A stretch of DNA of 64,000 bases from Portulaca oleracea. Taxonomy: Eukaryota; Streptophyta; Magnoliopsida; Caryophyllales; Portulacaceae. The translations under genes and the position numbers were made by a program. This document shows, one piece after another, positions 34,104-46,074 of the stretch. The stretch lies in assembly GCA_029582165.1 (NCBI GenBank), contig CM055871.1, positions 3,541,501 to 3,605,500 on the forward strand. The letters run 5' to 3'. Position 1 is the stretch's first letter. The number at the start of each line of letters is the position of its first letter. The notes beneath the pieces are model-generated. The model did not search any database. It was not told the origin of the DNA and worked only from the letters and a program-made list of their open reading frames with translations.

Positions 34104-35189
34104 TCATGTGGGTTTATTTTGCTAGGATGTGGCTTTTGTTCTTTCTGATGATTATTAACATCTCTTTTGTTGCCTTATTAAGTTGTATTGTCTTTTTTTT
34201 TATCTGTTTTCTTTGGTTGTTCTTCTATTATCTCCCTTATAGTAAGTTTGGATCTTATTTTTCCCCTCTTTGCAAGATCTCGACTAGTTTAAGGTTGGTT
34301 GTAGGCAAGATTTGTTCTTTCTATTCTGCAAGTAATCTTTTTAGATCTTGTTTTTCATCCTTATACAAGGTCTCGGATATTAGCATGGTTGTTTCCTTTT
34401 CCTCCTTGCAGTTTTTTTGTCTCTCTCTCTTTAATTTCCAGTTTATAACTCTGTATTTCCTTTGCCATTTTTTTATCTGTTGGGTTCTTTTCCTTTCTTT
34501 TTGCCTGGATTGGAAGCTTGTTCGATCCTTATATTAGCTCTTTTTACTTTGATGCTTTGTATCTTGGCATCCTAGCTTGTTTCCGTTTTATACTCCCAGT
34601 CCTTGCACTTTTTTACTCTTTTTTTTTGTATATCATTTGGAGTTGTCTTATACATGATTTTTTCGCAGGTCTGACCTGGTGTGATGGTTGGAGTTTCCTT
34701 CACCACGTTTCAATGCCAAGATGCAATCTTACCCTCTCTTGAGGTTTTATCCTAGACTGTGTTGCCACCGCCCTTCCTATGGCTGGCTGGCCATAATTTT
34801 CTAATTGGATGAATCTCAGTGTGGTTGTTGCTCCTGCCATGAAAATGTCTTGAAAGCCAACCCAACTGACTTCATTATGTTCCTCTCTTATGGTCTATGA
34901 TGACTTTGCTTTGAGACCCCCCTTCAACTACTTTAATCCCAGTTTTGTTTATCTCAACAAAACTATTTGCCCGATATGGTTCAGTTGTTTCTATAGTCTC
35001 CTTTCAATTTTTAAACATGTCTTTGTTTTGAGACCTCTCTCCTTTTTACATCCTAAAAATCACTAGTTGGGTGAGACTCTGGTTTTAGCTTATAACAGAA
35101 TTTTCCTTAATTAGTGGATCAGGAGCTGCACATCTTTGGAGGACATCTGGTTGCTGATGCTTGAGACTTGCTGTCAACAAGGCTGTTAG
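34104..35189. other. T-rich linker between LINE 2 ORF1 and ORF2
   Basis: Frames here are hydrophobic only because of T-rich composition (ttt-rich codons give Phe/Leu runs). No protein family is recognised. Confidence 0.45.
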
Positions 35190-35634
35190 AATCGGGATCC
35201 TAGTTAATTAGGATCGATGGGCGTATTTAGAATAAGAATCGTAGAATCATATCGAGGATCGTAAGATTCTAATCCTATAGGAAAATATCAAATAAAGTTC
35301 TATGATAGTTAAAATATTAACATTTTATTCACTAGTAACGTAGCAGTATGTTAAATTGTATATTAGTTGATAAGTTCAATATAAAATTTATATTGTTATG
35401 ACAAAATTTTAAAGATGATAAAATGCGCAAACATTATCAAATTCCAGTAGGATCGTAAATCGAATTGTAGGATCGTAGAATTGTATTGTGATTCAAACAT
35501 ATAATATTCAGGCAAACCAAGGATCGTACGATCCTAACTATTTTAAGATCTTAATAAGAGTTGGATCGATGGAGGATTTTTGGATTGTAAACTCGTAGAA
35601 TCGTTGATCCCGATCGGGATTTTAATAACTATGG
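35190..35634. mobile_element. Palindromic element inserted in the LINE 2 linker
   Basis: Left ttagaatcgggatccta and right gatcccgatcgggatttt are inverted relative to each other, and aggatcgta/tacgatcct motifs recur inside. A short repeat ggctgt flanks both sides (left ~35189, right ~35634). No coding. Confidence 0.55.
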
Positions 35635-35990
35635 CTGTGAAGTGTGCCCGAGCTTCATACTTGAACTTTTATTTTTTTTTATCTTCATATGTATCAATTT
35701 TTCCCTCTGGGGGTGTTTTTTTAGGCGATGTATATTTGTTGTCTCTTCAATTATATTTTCAATTTTTCCATTTCATGTGTTGTTTTCTACTCTTCAGATT
35801 TTGTTTAAGCTGTCTCCTTTTCTTAAGGTTGTTTAAAGAATGTTATATCCGACCTTCTAGATGCATGGTTGGCTCAAAGGCATAGTTGCTCAATTAATAA
35901 AGGAACATGGTCTATTTCTCTCCTGCCCTTAGGCACAATTCTAACTAGACTGGGTTGCCGAAACCTTACTAATTTTATAATCTAACCTAG

Positions 35991-36600
35991 ATGAAAATCA
36001 TTTGCTGGGATGTTCAGGGGGCCAAGAAAGCCCGTCTTAAGAATGAACTAAATTTCATTAAAAAACAATTAGCCCGGATCTATTATTTCTTCTAGAAACT
36101 ATGGTCAATGAGGAGAATACAAGAAAAATCCTTCCACAATTGGGTTTGGATAGCTATCTTTCCATTCCCCCAATCAATAATTATGGCGGTATCTGGTGCC
36201 TTTGGAATTCTAGATCCCCAGACCTCCAGCTCATCTCAACCACTCCCATATACTTGCACTGTCAAATCATAGATAAAGCTATAAATAGCAGGTTTCTGAC
36301 CACTGCTTGCTATGGTCCAGCTCAGGAAAGGGATAAAGACGAATTCTGGTCTTCCCTCAAAGAGCTGGCGGATTCTATTGATCTTCCTTGGTGTCTCATT
36401 GGGGATTTTAACGAACTGCTTTGTCCAGAAGACAAGCTAGGGGGTGCTTGCCCAGTGCCTAAAAGATTTATTAGGCTTAACAGTTTTCTAACCCACTCAC
36501 ACTATGTTGATGCCATATCGTATGGTCGACAATTTACCTAGAAAAAACTCTATAATGGATCTGTAATTTATGAAAAATTTGATAGGGTTCTCATTTCTCC
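35991..36600 (+). pseudogene. LINE 2 ORF2, endonuclease domain
   Basis: Starts ATG at 35991 (MKIICWDVQGAKKARLKNEL), shifts frame near 36085, then reads NNYGGIWCLWNSR, TACYGPAQ and the metal-site block CLIGDFNELL. It is an apurinic-endonuclease-like domain that nicks target DNA. TAG at 36539-36541 replaces Trp (QFT*KKLYNG). Confidence 0.8.
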
Positions 36601-37018
36601 CGCGTGGGAATCCCTTTTCAATAATTATCGAATCTCCAACGACCCTTTCTCCATATTCAATCATTCATACATTTTTCTTGATACCTGCCCAACAAATCCC
36701 AAAATTAAAAGAAGACCTTTCAAATATCATCACTTCTGAAGCTCTTATGCCTCCTCACATGTTATTATTAAAAAAAATTGGAATGTTCGACTCCTTGGAA
36801 CCCCTATGTTCCATCTTGCTAAAAAAGAGGAATTACTTCAATTAATTGAAGACAAATTAATTGTTAACCCTAATAGTCCAAGATTAAATAGCCGACACTT
36901 CAGGCTCCTCAAACAGCGGGAGCGTCTACACCTGTTCAATAAAAAAATTTGGGGTCCTATCCATCGGAAGGACTAGTTAGTCAATGGTGATCGTAATTCG
37001 AGATTCTTCCACTTAACT
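36601..37018 (+). pseudogene. LINE 2 ORF2, endonuclease-RT linker
   Basis: Fragments in different frames continue the endonuclease end and the linker (NSRFFHL block just after TAG 36974-36976). Several indels are present. Confidence 0.6.
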
Positions 37019-38850
37019 ATGGAATCCAGGAAATCAAGGACTACCATCACGAGTGTTAAGAATGATCTTGGTCTTTGGACTAGGGATCTTAAGGAAATCA
37101 GGAATATCTTCATTAAAGATTTTGAGAAAAGATTTAAATCAGAAGTTAGCCATGATCGTAACATCCACCTTGATATCTCACCCTATGTCTCTGACGTCGA
37201 TAATAAAAACCTTATCAAAGACATTTTTGATAGTGAAATTGAGAAAGTTGTTTTCCAGCAAGATAAATATAAGGCCCCGGGACCAAATGGTTTCGGTATC
37301 GCTTCTTATCAGACACATTGGAATCTTATCAAAAAAGATGTTTGTGATGCAGAAAAATCATTTTTTAAGGAGGGCAAACTCCTCAAGCAATTTAATCACA
37401 CCTTCATAACTCTCATCCCTAAGGTTGATAATCCCTCATCGCCTTCCCATTTCCGACCTATCGGTCTCTGTAACAGCTTCTATAAGATTATCTCTGAAAT
37501 CTTGGCCAATCGTCTCCGCCCTATCCTTGGGAAAATTATTGATCCCATGCAATCTGCCTTCATTCTGGGGCGGTCACTTCATGATAACGTCTTGGTTGTT
37601 CACGAAGCTATGCACACATTCAAGAAGTTTAGAGGCAAAAAAGGTTGGGTGCCTATAAAACTCAACCTTGAAAAAGCATTTGATCTTGTTGAATAGGGCT
37701 TCCTTTTCCAAGCCCTCAAGGATTTAGGTTTACATCCAAGATGGATTGACAGGATTCGGGAGTTTTTAACCACGGTTTCATATTCGATTATTATCAATGA
37801 TGAATCTACCGGGTTTTTCAAACCTTCCCGGCCCCGGGGCATCCGACAAGGTGATCCCCTATCTCTGTATCTTTTCATTATCTGTATGGAGATTCTCACC
37901 CGTTACCTAAGAACCCATGCCTCACTCCCCAAGTCAAATATAGGCATTAAGCTTACTCCCAAGTCAGATATCATCCCCTATCTATTATTTGCGGATGATA
38001 GTCTTCTCTTCTGTAAGGCTTCTGACTCAGCGACCATCAATATTAAATATATCCTCTCTAGATTCAGTTTTCTTTCCGGACAGCTCATTAATTACCATAA
38101 ATCGACACTTATTTTTTCGGACAACACTCCCACAAGAGATAAGCAGCGGATTGCAGGTATCCTTAACATCCCAAGAAGTGAGTGTCTTGAGAAGTACTTG
38201 GGTTATCCTCTCTTTAGAGAGCAGCCGTCGAGATCCTCTTTCTCTGAAATCATTAATCGCTCTCGAAATAAGCTGCAAGCCTGGAAATCTAAATTCATTT
38301 CAAAGGTTGGTCGTGTTGCCCTTATCCAATCCAACTTAGAATCTCTCCCGGCTCATACTATGCAATGCTTGCAACTTCCTAAATCCACTGCCAAAGAACT
38401 TGATGCTATTAACAGGAATTTCTTCTGGAAAGATCTAAATTCCAACAAGGGGATCTCGTTGGTCTCCTGGGACAAAATTTTCCATCCTAAAAACCTTGGG
38501 GGCCTTGGCCTCTGTAAAACGGAAGTTGTGAATATCGCCTTCCTTAGAAAATCATCGTGGAAATATTTGCATGGCACGGGGCTATCGGTTGACATTATCA
38601 GATCTAAATATCCTCTTTCGACTAACTTTTTTAGCCGCACTATCAACAAGAGCGACTCTTGGGCCTGGAAAGCCATTTTAAAAAACCGTGATACCTTTAA
38701 GAAAGGCCTCCGCTGGGTTGTTGGTAATGGGAAGTCACTTAATTTTTGGACTGATAGCTGGTGTAGCTCCGAATCCCTTCTTTCTCTCACAATCTCTCAG
38801 ACCCTGAGTCTTTTGATCCTAACCTCAAAGTCTCTCACATTATTAAATAT
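37019..38850 (+). pseudogene. LINE 2 ORF2, reverse transcriptase
   Basis: The RT motifs appear in order: KAPGPNGFGIASYQ, ITLIPKVDNP…HFRPIGLCNSFYK, PMQSAFILGRSLHDN, KLNLEKAFDLVE (catalytic Asp normally AYD; here AFD), GIRQGDPLSLYLF, LLFADDSLLF (catalytic FADD near 37988) and LEKYLGYPLF. TAG at 37694-37696 replaces Trp. The thumb/connection region follows to ~38780, then a frame change and a TGA near 38853. Confidence 0.9.
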
Positions 38851-39470
38851 GATAAAACATGAGATCTAGATCGTCTAAATCAGCTTATCAATCAACGCTC
38901 TATTGACCTCATCAAAGCTATTCCCATCCCTTTTATAGATTCTGAAGATGTTTGCTGCTGGGGACTCTCAAGCTCCGATAAGTTTACCACAAAATCTGCA
39001 ACCTGGCTTGCCCACGGAATTGGCTCCAATACTCCTCCTTGGGCCTATTGCTAGATTTGGAACCTGAATATTCAGCCTAAACTCAAAACTTTCTTGTGGC
39101 TTCTCTGTCATAATGTCATTCCTTCCAAAGGTTACCTTTCATATAGGGGGTCCTATTAATACAACTTGCCCAGCTTGCAACCATCCATATGAAGACCAGG
39201 GTCATATCTTCCTTTACTGTGACTCGACCAAAGCTACTTTGGAGCTAGTCGTCAATCATAAGTGGATTCCCGAGGTCCCTCCCAGGACTTCGTCCACCAC
39301 ACTCGATCTTCTTTCGCATTACCGTCTCTTGAAGTCGGTGTCCTGTCTGGATCAAATTATTACTCTTTTATTGAGTATTTGGAAGGACATGAATGAGCTC
39401 TCCTTCCGCCATAAACACAATAATCCCATAAGTACACTTATAAGGGCTAAAAAGGTTAATGCAGAATGAA
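38851..39470 (+). pseudogene. LINE 2 ORF2, zf-RVT zinc-binding region
   Basis: Reads WGLSSSDKFTTKSA, then a TAG at 39052-39054 within YC*IWNLN, KLKTFLWLLCHN and, in the next frame, CPACNHPYEDQGHIFLYC with a C-C-H-C arrangement. Confidence 0.8.
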
Positions 39471-39559
39471 GAATAAGAAACAGGCTGGATGAGTTTCCCT
39501 ATGCTCTCTGGTGTGACCACAAAGCCAAGAGCCCTCAACCAAGCTCTTTCTAAGTTTCC

Positions 39560-40040
39560 TGGAAGGCTCCCCCGCGCAATGTTATTAAGTTAAACTTTGA
39601 CGGGGCGAAATCCAACTCTACGGCTGCTGGTTTATTCTTCGGGATTGGCGCGAGGATTGTATCTCCCATCATTCCACCAACCTGGGGTGTACTTCTCCTT
39701 GTTGCCGAGGCGATTGCTCTTCGAGATGGAATTAGAGATGCTGTGAGGCGTGGAATCTCCAATATTTGGGTGGAAGGAGACAATAAAATCGTCATCAACA
39801 CGGTGCTTGGTGTTTGTGAAATTCTATGGTCAATTAGCATGCTGATTGAAGATGTCCACTCCATGTTGCAGCAGTTTGAATTCTCGTCGGTCCAGCATAT
39901 TTTTAGAGAGACGAACAGAGCGGGTAACTAGCTTGCTAAGGCTGGTCTTAGACATAATCACTCGTTGGATAGAGATTTTTATTGTATTTTGTTAGAAGAT
40001 AGGTTAGGCCGAACCCTTCAGAGAAGGGCGGCCCACCCTT
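39560..40040 (+). pseudogene. LINE 2 C-terminal RNase H domain
   Basis: RNase H motifs: KLNFDGAKSNSTAAG (first Asp), EAIALRDGI (Glu), IWVEGDNKIVI (second Asp) and NRAGN*LAKAGL (expected Asp in the Asn-Arg-…-Asp-Trp-Leu-Ala block). TAG at 39929-39931 replaces Trp. This domain is found in some plant L1 lineages and removes RNA from the hybrid. Confidence 0.85.
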
Positions 40041-40079
40041 GAGAGAAGGGCAGCCCTACTGCTCTCAGCTTACCCTTCC

Positions 40080-40100
40080 AAATATATATATATATATATG
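40080..40100. repeat. (AT)n tail of LINE 2
   Basis: The sequence aaatatatatatatatatat sits directly after the LINE 3' UTR. Confidence 0.7.
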
Positions 40101-41655
40101 TTGGTAGAACATATAAGGTAATATGGGCAGTACTTTGGTACTTATTTGTTCCAAAATAATAGAATAGAAGGTTTTGCAAATTTGGCTTCCTGCTTACCTC
40201 TATTGACGTCGCGCACACATGATATTTTTTAATTATTTTTCCACTCTCTCACTCCTTCAGACCCTAATTTCTAAATGGCGAAAATCATGAGTGCAAGCTT
40301 TATAAAAAGAATAAAGTAAATTTTATATTATAAAATAAAAGTCTAAACTCTAAACTCAAATAACAATTCACTTTATTTGAGATCCTAATTTCTTTCCCAC
40401 TCTCTCGCTCCTTTAGCTCCCTCGTCAAAACTCGTCCCATCTATGTCGCTTGGAGATTGAGAAGCCCTAATTTACGCACAATAAGAATTCTTGAGGAGCG
40501 AAGAAGACTCGGTTTGATCATCAAGTGCTCCTTCAAGAGATTGAGAATTGAGAAGCCTTAGTTACCGATTTCATCTTGCACAGACATCTGAACAGCTCCG
40601 ATTCTAGGTACATATATTTGTCTCAATTGCTTTGTTCTTGTTCGATTAATCCTCGTTAATCCTGAAATTAGTGTTTAATCTTGTCGAAATTAGTGCTTTG
40701 AATGACAATTTTAATCTATTCATGCCAGTAGTCTATTATCCGAAAATTCGCCTATTTTGTTGTTGATGATTCACCGCCAGCAACCTATTCAATCATCTCT
40801 TCGCTACTATCTATTGGTTTTAATCTTGTCAAAGTTAGTGATTTGAATGACGAGTTTAGATTTGTTTGCGACCGGCTTATTTTATTCATGATCATAATCT
40901 CTTCGCTGCTATCTGAATTAAGTCATATTGATTTTGTCTATCAAAGGATTAAGGATTTTACGACTGACTAATTTTTTTGTGTGTAGTGTTTCCATATCTA
41001 TAGTTTGTGAATGTGTAAGGAAATTGGTTTAATTATCATAATCAACTTTACCTTAAAACTTAGCAATCTAACCTGTTTTATTGAATGTCTAACTAGGCAT
41101 ATTGATCTTTTTAGTTTGATGAAACATCGCCAGAATATTTCATAGAACCAATCCTAGTCATCAAACCTTATTCTGAAAAAATTATTGGATCCTCACTGAT
41201 TCAATTGAAAAGACCATAATAGGTTATTCAATTGAAAATACATATGTATGGGATTTAAGAATCAAACAGTACATTCACATTATTTTCTCGTTAATAACAC
41301 CTATAGAGTATTTCCTACAATATAAAACAGAAACTTGAGCAATGGACACTTCTCGTCAACCAAGTTTAATGGCAAATATTTTAAGATCTCCATGATAGCA
41401 ACATTGTTTTACTCTACCCATGTCATCAAAAAGTTACAGTGTCCGTTTTCTCAAAATCAGACACTACATAAAACATCTCCAATCTATACAGGAAAAGTGC
41501 CCAACAATAAGCAGGAAAGTTTTATGGACAACCATCACTGAAATAGTTATGAATTCTCAAAATTGAGTAAAATCAACACAAGAAAAAAAAAAGTTCAGGA
41601 CAAAGCACCTTTCGTTCTCATAGTAAAGAGTGAGTGCATCTGTGAAATTCGATCT
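40101..41655. other. Intergenic DNA, possible orphan 5' UTR exon
   Basis: The segment 40380-40610 is pyrimidine-rich with a donor-like ttctag|gtacat at ~40612, like a gene's untranslated first exon and intron, but no coding exon follows on that strand. It may be a remnant of a gene promoter. Confidence 0.3.
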
Positions 41656-41968
41656 TGATGTTTGGACCTAGAAAAATAGGATGGAAAAAAAATTAGGAGG
41701 AAAAAAAAATTTGGTATAAAGTAAATTTCTTTCTCTTGTTTGGTTTAAGTAAAATTTTGAAAGGAAAAAAAAAAAGATTTTCTATTCAACTTTCTTTTCC
41801 TTGTTTGGTTGAGAAAAAATGCATGGAAAAATTAAATTGCATGAAACATTTAAATGTCAAAGTTCATTTTTCTAGATTATATGATGTGATTTAGAGAGAG
41901 AGAGAGAAGAGACTTAGCTAGAGAGAGAGAGAACGAGAGAGAAAGATAGAGAGAGAAGAGACTTAGCT

Positions 41969-42001
<33 letters not shown>

Positions 42002-42242
42002 ATCAAGGGAGTCACGAGTGATAATGGAGAGAAATGTTGATTTTGATCCAAAATTTTTTTCCTAACTTTTCTTTTATTTTTAAAGAGCAAATTTTTTATT
42101 CTTTGTTATCCCAAATTTTCCATGTAATTTTCCAACTATTTTTTTTCCATTCTTTTTTCTTCAATCCAAACAAAGGAATCATTTTCATTTTCCAAAAGAA
42201 TTTTTTTTTCCATGCTATTTTTCTAGGTCCAAACGGACCCTA
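41656..42242. mobile_element. Non-autonomous element ending gggtccgtttgg
   Basis: The right end, read inward from 42241, is gggtccgtttggacctagaa; the left end near 41665 reads gtttggacctagaaaaatag. The inverted repeat continues for ~40 bases with A-rich drift. Class (hAT- or PIF-like) not certain. It includes (ag)n tracts at 41893-41999 with a duplicated agagaagagacttagctag unit. Confidence 0.6.
41893..41999. repeat. (AG)n microsatellite with a duplicated insert
   Basis: Two copies of agaagagacttagctagagag lie within an otherwise simple (ag)n run. Confidence 0.85.
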
Positions 42243-42784
42243 AAGGTTATACTGGGACAAAGGAGCAAGTTCATTGTTTTACTCTACCCGTGTAATGAAA
42301 ACTTGCAACCATTTATTTGTTACTTATCTTTGTGACAAGCACAAATTTTCCCATTTTTATGTTAAGTTTCATAAAATGGAAACTAAATGCTTCTCATATT
42401 CATGATAGGTATGTACTCATCAGAAGCAACAATCATGTGTTGCAAAACCACTCTCGATACAGACTATAATTCATGTAGAGTATAATTCATCAAGGTCTGA
42501 ATTTCATCATTAATCTGCAATATACATCAAGCTAGAATCCACCAAGAGGTCATTAAGAATGTAAGATATTCTAAGGAATCAAATGAAGACTAAACCCAAA
42601 GATCATGAGTTAACAAAATAAAGAGGGGCTAAAACACCTGAAATGAACACAAACACAAATCATAGTAATAATCAACTAAAAGCAAGAGGATAATAATCTA
42701 AAGTTAACCTTAGAATAACACAATTTAAACATGCACCCAATGGAAAAAATGAAACACATAAGTAATACTAAACCCAATTATATA

Positions 42785-42957
42785 TGTTGGGGAGATCCAA
42801 GGGGGGAGCCCACTAGGCCCATGGTACACCAGTTAAGTGAAGTTCCATCTTAAAACTAATTGGTATTAAGAGGAGTAACTCACTTGACTTATATACCATG
42901 TCCCTTCTATTTACTTTTTCGATGTGGGACAATTTTACTCATGGGTGAATCCCAATA
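42785..42957 (-). mobile_element. Solo LTR, TRIM/SMART-like, minus strand
   Basis: The reverse complement runs TATTGGGATTCACCCATGAG … GGATCTCCCCAACA, the same family as 7828-7978, including the block for aactcacttgacttatatac. A 5-bp duplication atata flanks at 42780-42784 and 42958-42962. At 173 bp it is slightly longer than the first copy. Confidence 0.8.
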
Positions 42958-42959
42958 AT

Positions 42960-43740
42960 ATATAATGACAATAATTACTTTTTCGATGTCTTTCTAAAAT
43001 TTTCATCTGCCTATAAATGTAAGAGAGCCAAATTGCGATATTAAAATTAGAATCTTAGTTGTACACAAATAGAGACAATTTTCAAAACAGACAAGTAATA
43101 TAAATCCAAGCTTCCTAACTATGATGATATGGATGGAAGGTTTGTTGGCTCCAAAGTAATCAAACACTGAGAATGGGACAATTGATCTTGTGATGTGCCT
43201 GCCTGTCATGTTTCACTTGCAGTAATTGTCACTTCTCATTAGGCAACACTCAAAGTTAAAGGGAAAAAAAAAAACACATTGGTAAATATCATGGTTCATC
43301 CATATGTAATACTACACAGTATACAACATCTATCTTGTAAAATTTTCAACAACATGGAAATCCTAAAAGTTAGTTTGATATTCAAGTAATTAAGTTGGTG
43401 TCATTCCAAGACTCATATCAATTGATGATAGACAGCATTCTTTCACAACTAATAGCTAAAACATCTGTCAAAGAGTCAAGAAACTCAGTGATATAGAACT
43501 AAAATTGTCAAAACAAAACTCAAAAGGTAAAAGAGAAATGGGTAGGAAGGCTTTGTTCTTTTATGCGGTAGGTTCCGGTGTGGTACCCCGGTACTGCACT
43601 CTTTAATTTCTACCTTGAGAAATGGGTAAGAAGTAAGGTTTCGATCGTCCCTTCCTTTCATCGCTGATGGAAGTTAGTTATCGGAACCCTAAAAGCGCCA
43701 ATTTCAAACCATGAGTTCCATATTCATCCTGAATCCTTCT
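42960..43740. other. AT-rich intergenic DNA, nothing recognised
   Basis: No coding or repeat signal was supported. A ggtaggttccggtgtggtac block at 43567 has no partner. Confidence 0.35.
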
Positions 43741-43741
43741 C

Positions 43742-44105
43742 TAGGACCATCCGCAACGGTGAGTTTAATTGAGAGTGAGATGGCGCTGACGTGGCGTGGG
43801 CGAGAACGAGAAAGACACTTTAGCGGTGAGGACGAGTGTCGGCGCTGAGAAAAACTTGAACTCGTGCTCACCGCGCGAGTATGAACACGAAATTCTCGAC
43901 ATTTTTTTTCTTTTTATTTATTTCTATTGTAGTGTATTTAAATGATTAAATGTGGGGCATACACCTTTTTTAAAACTATTTTAATCAAAGTCATTCTCAC
44001 TATTGAAAACCAAGTTAACAGGAAGAGTTTAACTGTAACTCTCGGGGTGGGCCCTACTGCTTCCACCTCATCCATTGAGTATAACTCATGCTCACCGTTA
44101 CGAGT
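43742..44105. mobile_element. Probable MITE (gaccatccgcaacggtgag end)
   Basis: The left end ggaccatccgcaacggtgag and right-hand gctcaccgttacgagtgc are inverted to each other (ggtgag/ctcacc with cgtaacggt). The interior has a GC-rich gctgacgtgg block and a second gctcaccgcgcgag. There is no coding. Confidence 0.45.
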
Positions 44106-44331
44106 GCTAATATCAAAAAATGATACAACCCATCCCAATTTCGTCCCAAATCGTCCAACTAATTGGCAAAAACATATGTGATTTGACTTTGAATGGCTAC
44201 ACTCAACTTGTTGGAACCTTAGATCCTAAATTCTAAAAGGATGAGAGATAAGAGAGATGGAGCAAATTAAGGTGTTCCTTGGGAAAGCATACATGAGAGA
44301 GGTAGAGATTCAATAACTATGTTATTGAATA

Positions 44332-44553
44332 CTCCCTCCGTTTTTTCTTACCATTTTCAGTGCCAATTTACAATCAATAACTTTTAATATAAAAATATTA
44401 TAAAAAATTATAATATTATACTTTATTAATAGTATTTTTTTATTATGAATCTAATTATATCAATTTTATATAATGAATCATTATATAAATTAAGATATTA
44501 ATTGTCAAAATTCTTAACATAAATTTTTAGGCGACGATAAATAAAAACGGAGG
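44332..44553. mobile_element. Stowaway-type MITE
   Basis: Starts ctccctccgttttttcttac after TA 44330-44331 and ends with cggag before TA 44554-44555; the right end read inward is cctccgtttttatttatcg. 222 bp. Confidence 0.75.
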
Positions 44554-44555
44554 TA

Positions 44556-44820
44556 CTCCCTCCTTTCCTCAATAATGGTCAAATTTGAGTTTTGGGGAGA
44601 TTTTAAAAAAATGGTATGAGAATGATAATTATATTAAAAACGATAAAAGTAATAAATAAATTTATATTTTGTTATATAGTTGTATTGGTAAATGGTAATG
44701 ATAAAAGTAAGAAGTAAATTTAGAAAATTGTCATTAATATTGTATTGTAATTGTAAAGTGACAGATATTATGAAAAATAAAGAATCAGTGAAAGTGACAG
44801 AAATTGAGGAATGGAGGGAG
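44556..44820. mobile_element. Stowaway-type MITE adjoining the previous one
   Basis: Left ctccctcctttcctcaataa and right (inward) ctccctccattcctcaattt. TA at 44554-44555 is shared with the neighbouring MITE; TA at 44821-44822 follows. 265 bp. Confidence 0.8.
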
Positions 44821-44941
44821 TAGTAGTTTAAGGGTAGAGTTTGACTATGCTTCAAATTGAGTGACTTAAATCAGGTATGTTGCCTGATATTTAGGAATTT
44901 GTTCGGTTAGGCATAGTGGAAATGGACTCTTAGGGAGTAGG

Positions 44942-44960
44942 TTTTTTTTTTTTTTTTTTT
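44942..44960. repeat. Poly-T tract
   Basis: About 19 uninterrupted T. Confidence 0.9.
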
Positions 44961-45360
44961 GATTTAGACTCTTAGGTAGTTACAATAAGGGTTAATTGCA
45001 TTTTGGTATGGTATCCATCGCAATCCAAGAAGTTTGAGAAAATCAGGAACAAGAAGAAGATGATGAAGAAGAAGAAGACGATAATTTGACGATTTCTCAG
45101 ATGGGTTCGAACCCAGATTGCTACACTTTCATTTGCTTCCTTTGGATGTAACAATAAATGTGTTCTCCGATTTGATGCTCAACTTCTAAATTTCTAATTT
45201 CTGAGCATTCTGTTCAACTTCTAAAAATGAATTCTCAGAGAAAGAGAAAGATTGGTGAAAGAATGAAGAAGAGAGAGAAAGGAGATTAGGACAAGTCAAA
45301 TGGACTCATCAACTTAATAATCAACTCAATTCCGCAGAAAGCTCTCTCCTTTATCCCTTC

Positions 45361-45801
45361 AATGGAGATCTTATCCTTTTGTCTTGTTCCAATTCACTTC
45401 AACGTTCTTCGTTGTTACTGAACAATTTGCACCCAATTGTTTGTTCTGGTTCGAATCGAAATTCATTCAAAAAGGCTTGTGGGTTTGTTGATTTCGCAGC
45501 TGCTGTTCTCGGTTCTGTTGCTCCTCCCCCAATTTCATGCAAACCCAGAAATTTGAGATGGTCTGCTTCATTTTGGTGGTCCGATGTTGTGGTTGAGGCC
45601 GAAGAGGGAGACGATGTTGTGGTTGGGTTGAAGAGGGTTGGTAAGATGATGAGGGAGAAGGAGAGAGGGAGGAAGAGGACGAAGAGGGCTAAGAGATGGC
45701 GAGAGCTTGATATGGTGGCTGGCTATGGCGGAAATTTGGGGGTGGAGGAAACCAAAAGGAGGAGGATGACGATGGTGAGGAGATGGGTCTGGTACTTTTA
45801 G
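45361..45801 (+). other. Unassigned open frame, possibly a gene fragment
   Basis: A frame of ~145 codons is open here with higher GC than its surroundings. It lacks an ATG at its start; the first in-frame ATG is near 45644. The first half has an ordinary mixed composition (ACGFVDFAAAVLGSVAPPP, then LRWSASFWWSDVVV), the second half is Lys/Arg-rich (REKERGRKRTKRAKRW). I recognise no family. It could be part of a captured or duplicated gene or a chance frame. Confidence 0.25.
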
Positions 45802-46074
45802 AGAGAAGGAAGAGAGAGAGGGCAGGGCTTATTTGGAAAGTCAAATATGATGTGGCAAAGTCGATAGACTCAAGTCCACCGCCATGTTATCCGCCACCGA
45901 GTTAAGTTCAACTTAACTCGGTGATGTGTTGTTGGGGGCAATAGGGGGTTAAAGCTCATATTATTCATCACTGAATCGAAAGTTCGTATTATTAAGTCTT
46001 ATATAGCCAAAAGTTCGTATTATTAGAATCCAATTTCCTTATCTTAATAGATCGGCAGAGTTTTGTAAAGGACA

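Larger units (their letters stand above)
31428..40100 (+). mobile_element. Near full-length L1-type LINE with RNase H (LINE 2)
   Basis: In order: ORF1 (31428-34103), a T-rich linker, ORF2 with endonuclease (35990-36600), reverse transcriptase (37019-38400), zf-RVT (38970-39240), RNase H (39574-39960), a 3' UTR and an (AT)n tail at 40082-40100. It carries an LTR-like insertion at 32615-33783 and a palindromic element at ~35190-35634. Plant L1 elements of this type copy their RNA at a nicked target. All frames are broken, so the copy is dead. Confidence 0.85.

Noticed and set aside
34100..34742. Hydrophobic frames that look like membrane proteins
   Set aside because: They arise from T-rich sequence in the LINE 2 linker and share no ordered motifs with a known family.
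40380..40640. Start of a host gene
   Set aside because: It resembles a 5' UTR exon with a donor site, but no coding exon follows on the strand; kept only as a comment.
45100..45125. tRNA-like B box (gggttcgaaccc)
   Set aside because: The match to the B-box consensus is good, but no A box at the right distance and no cloverleaf fold could be found; probably a chance palindrome.
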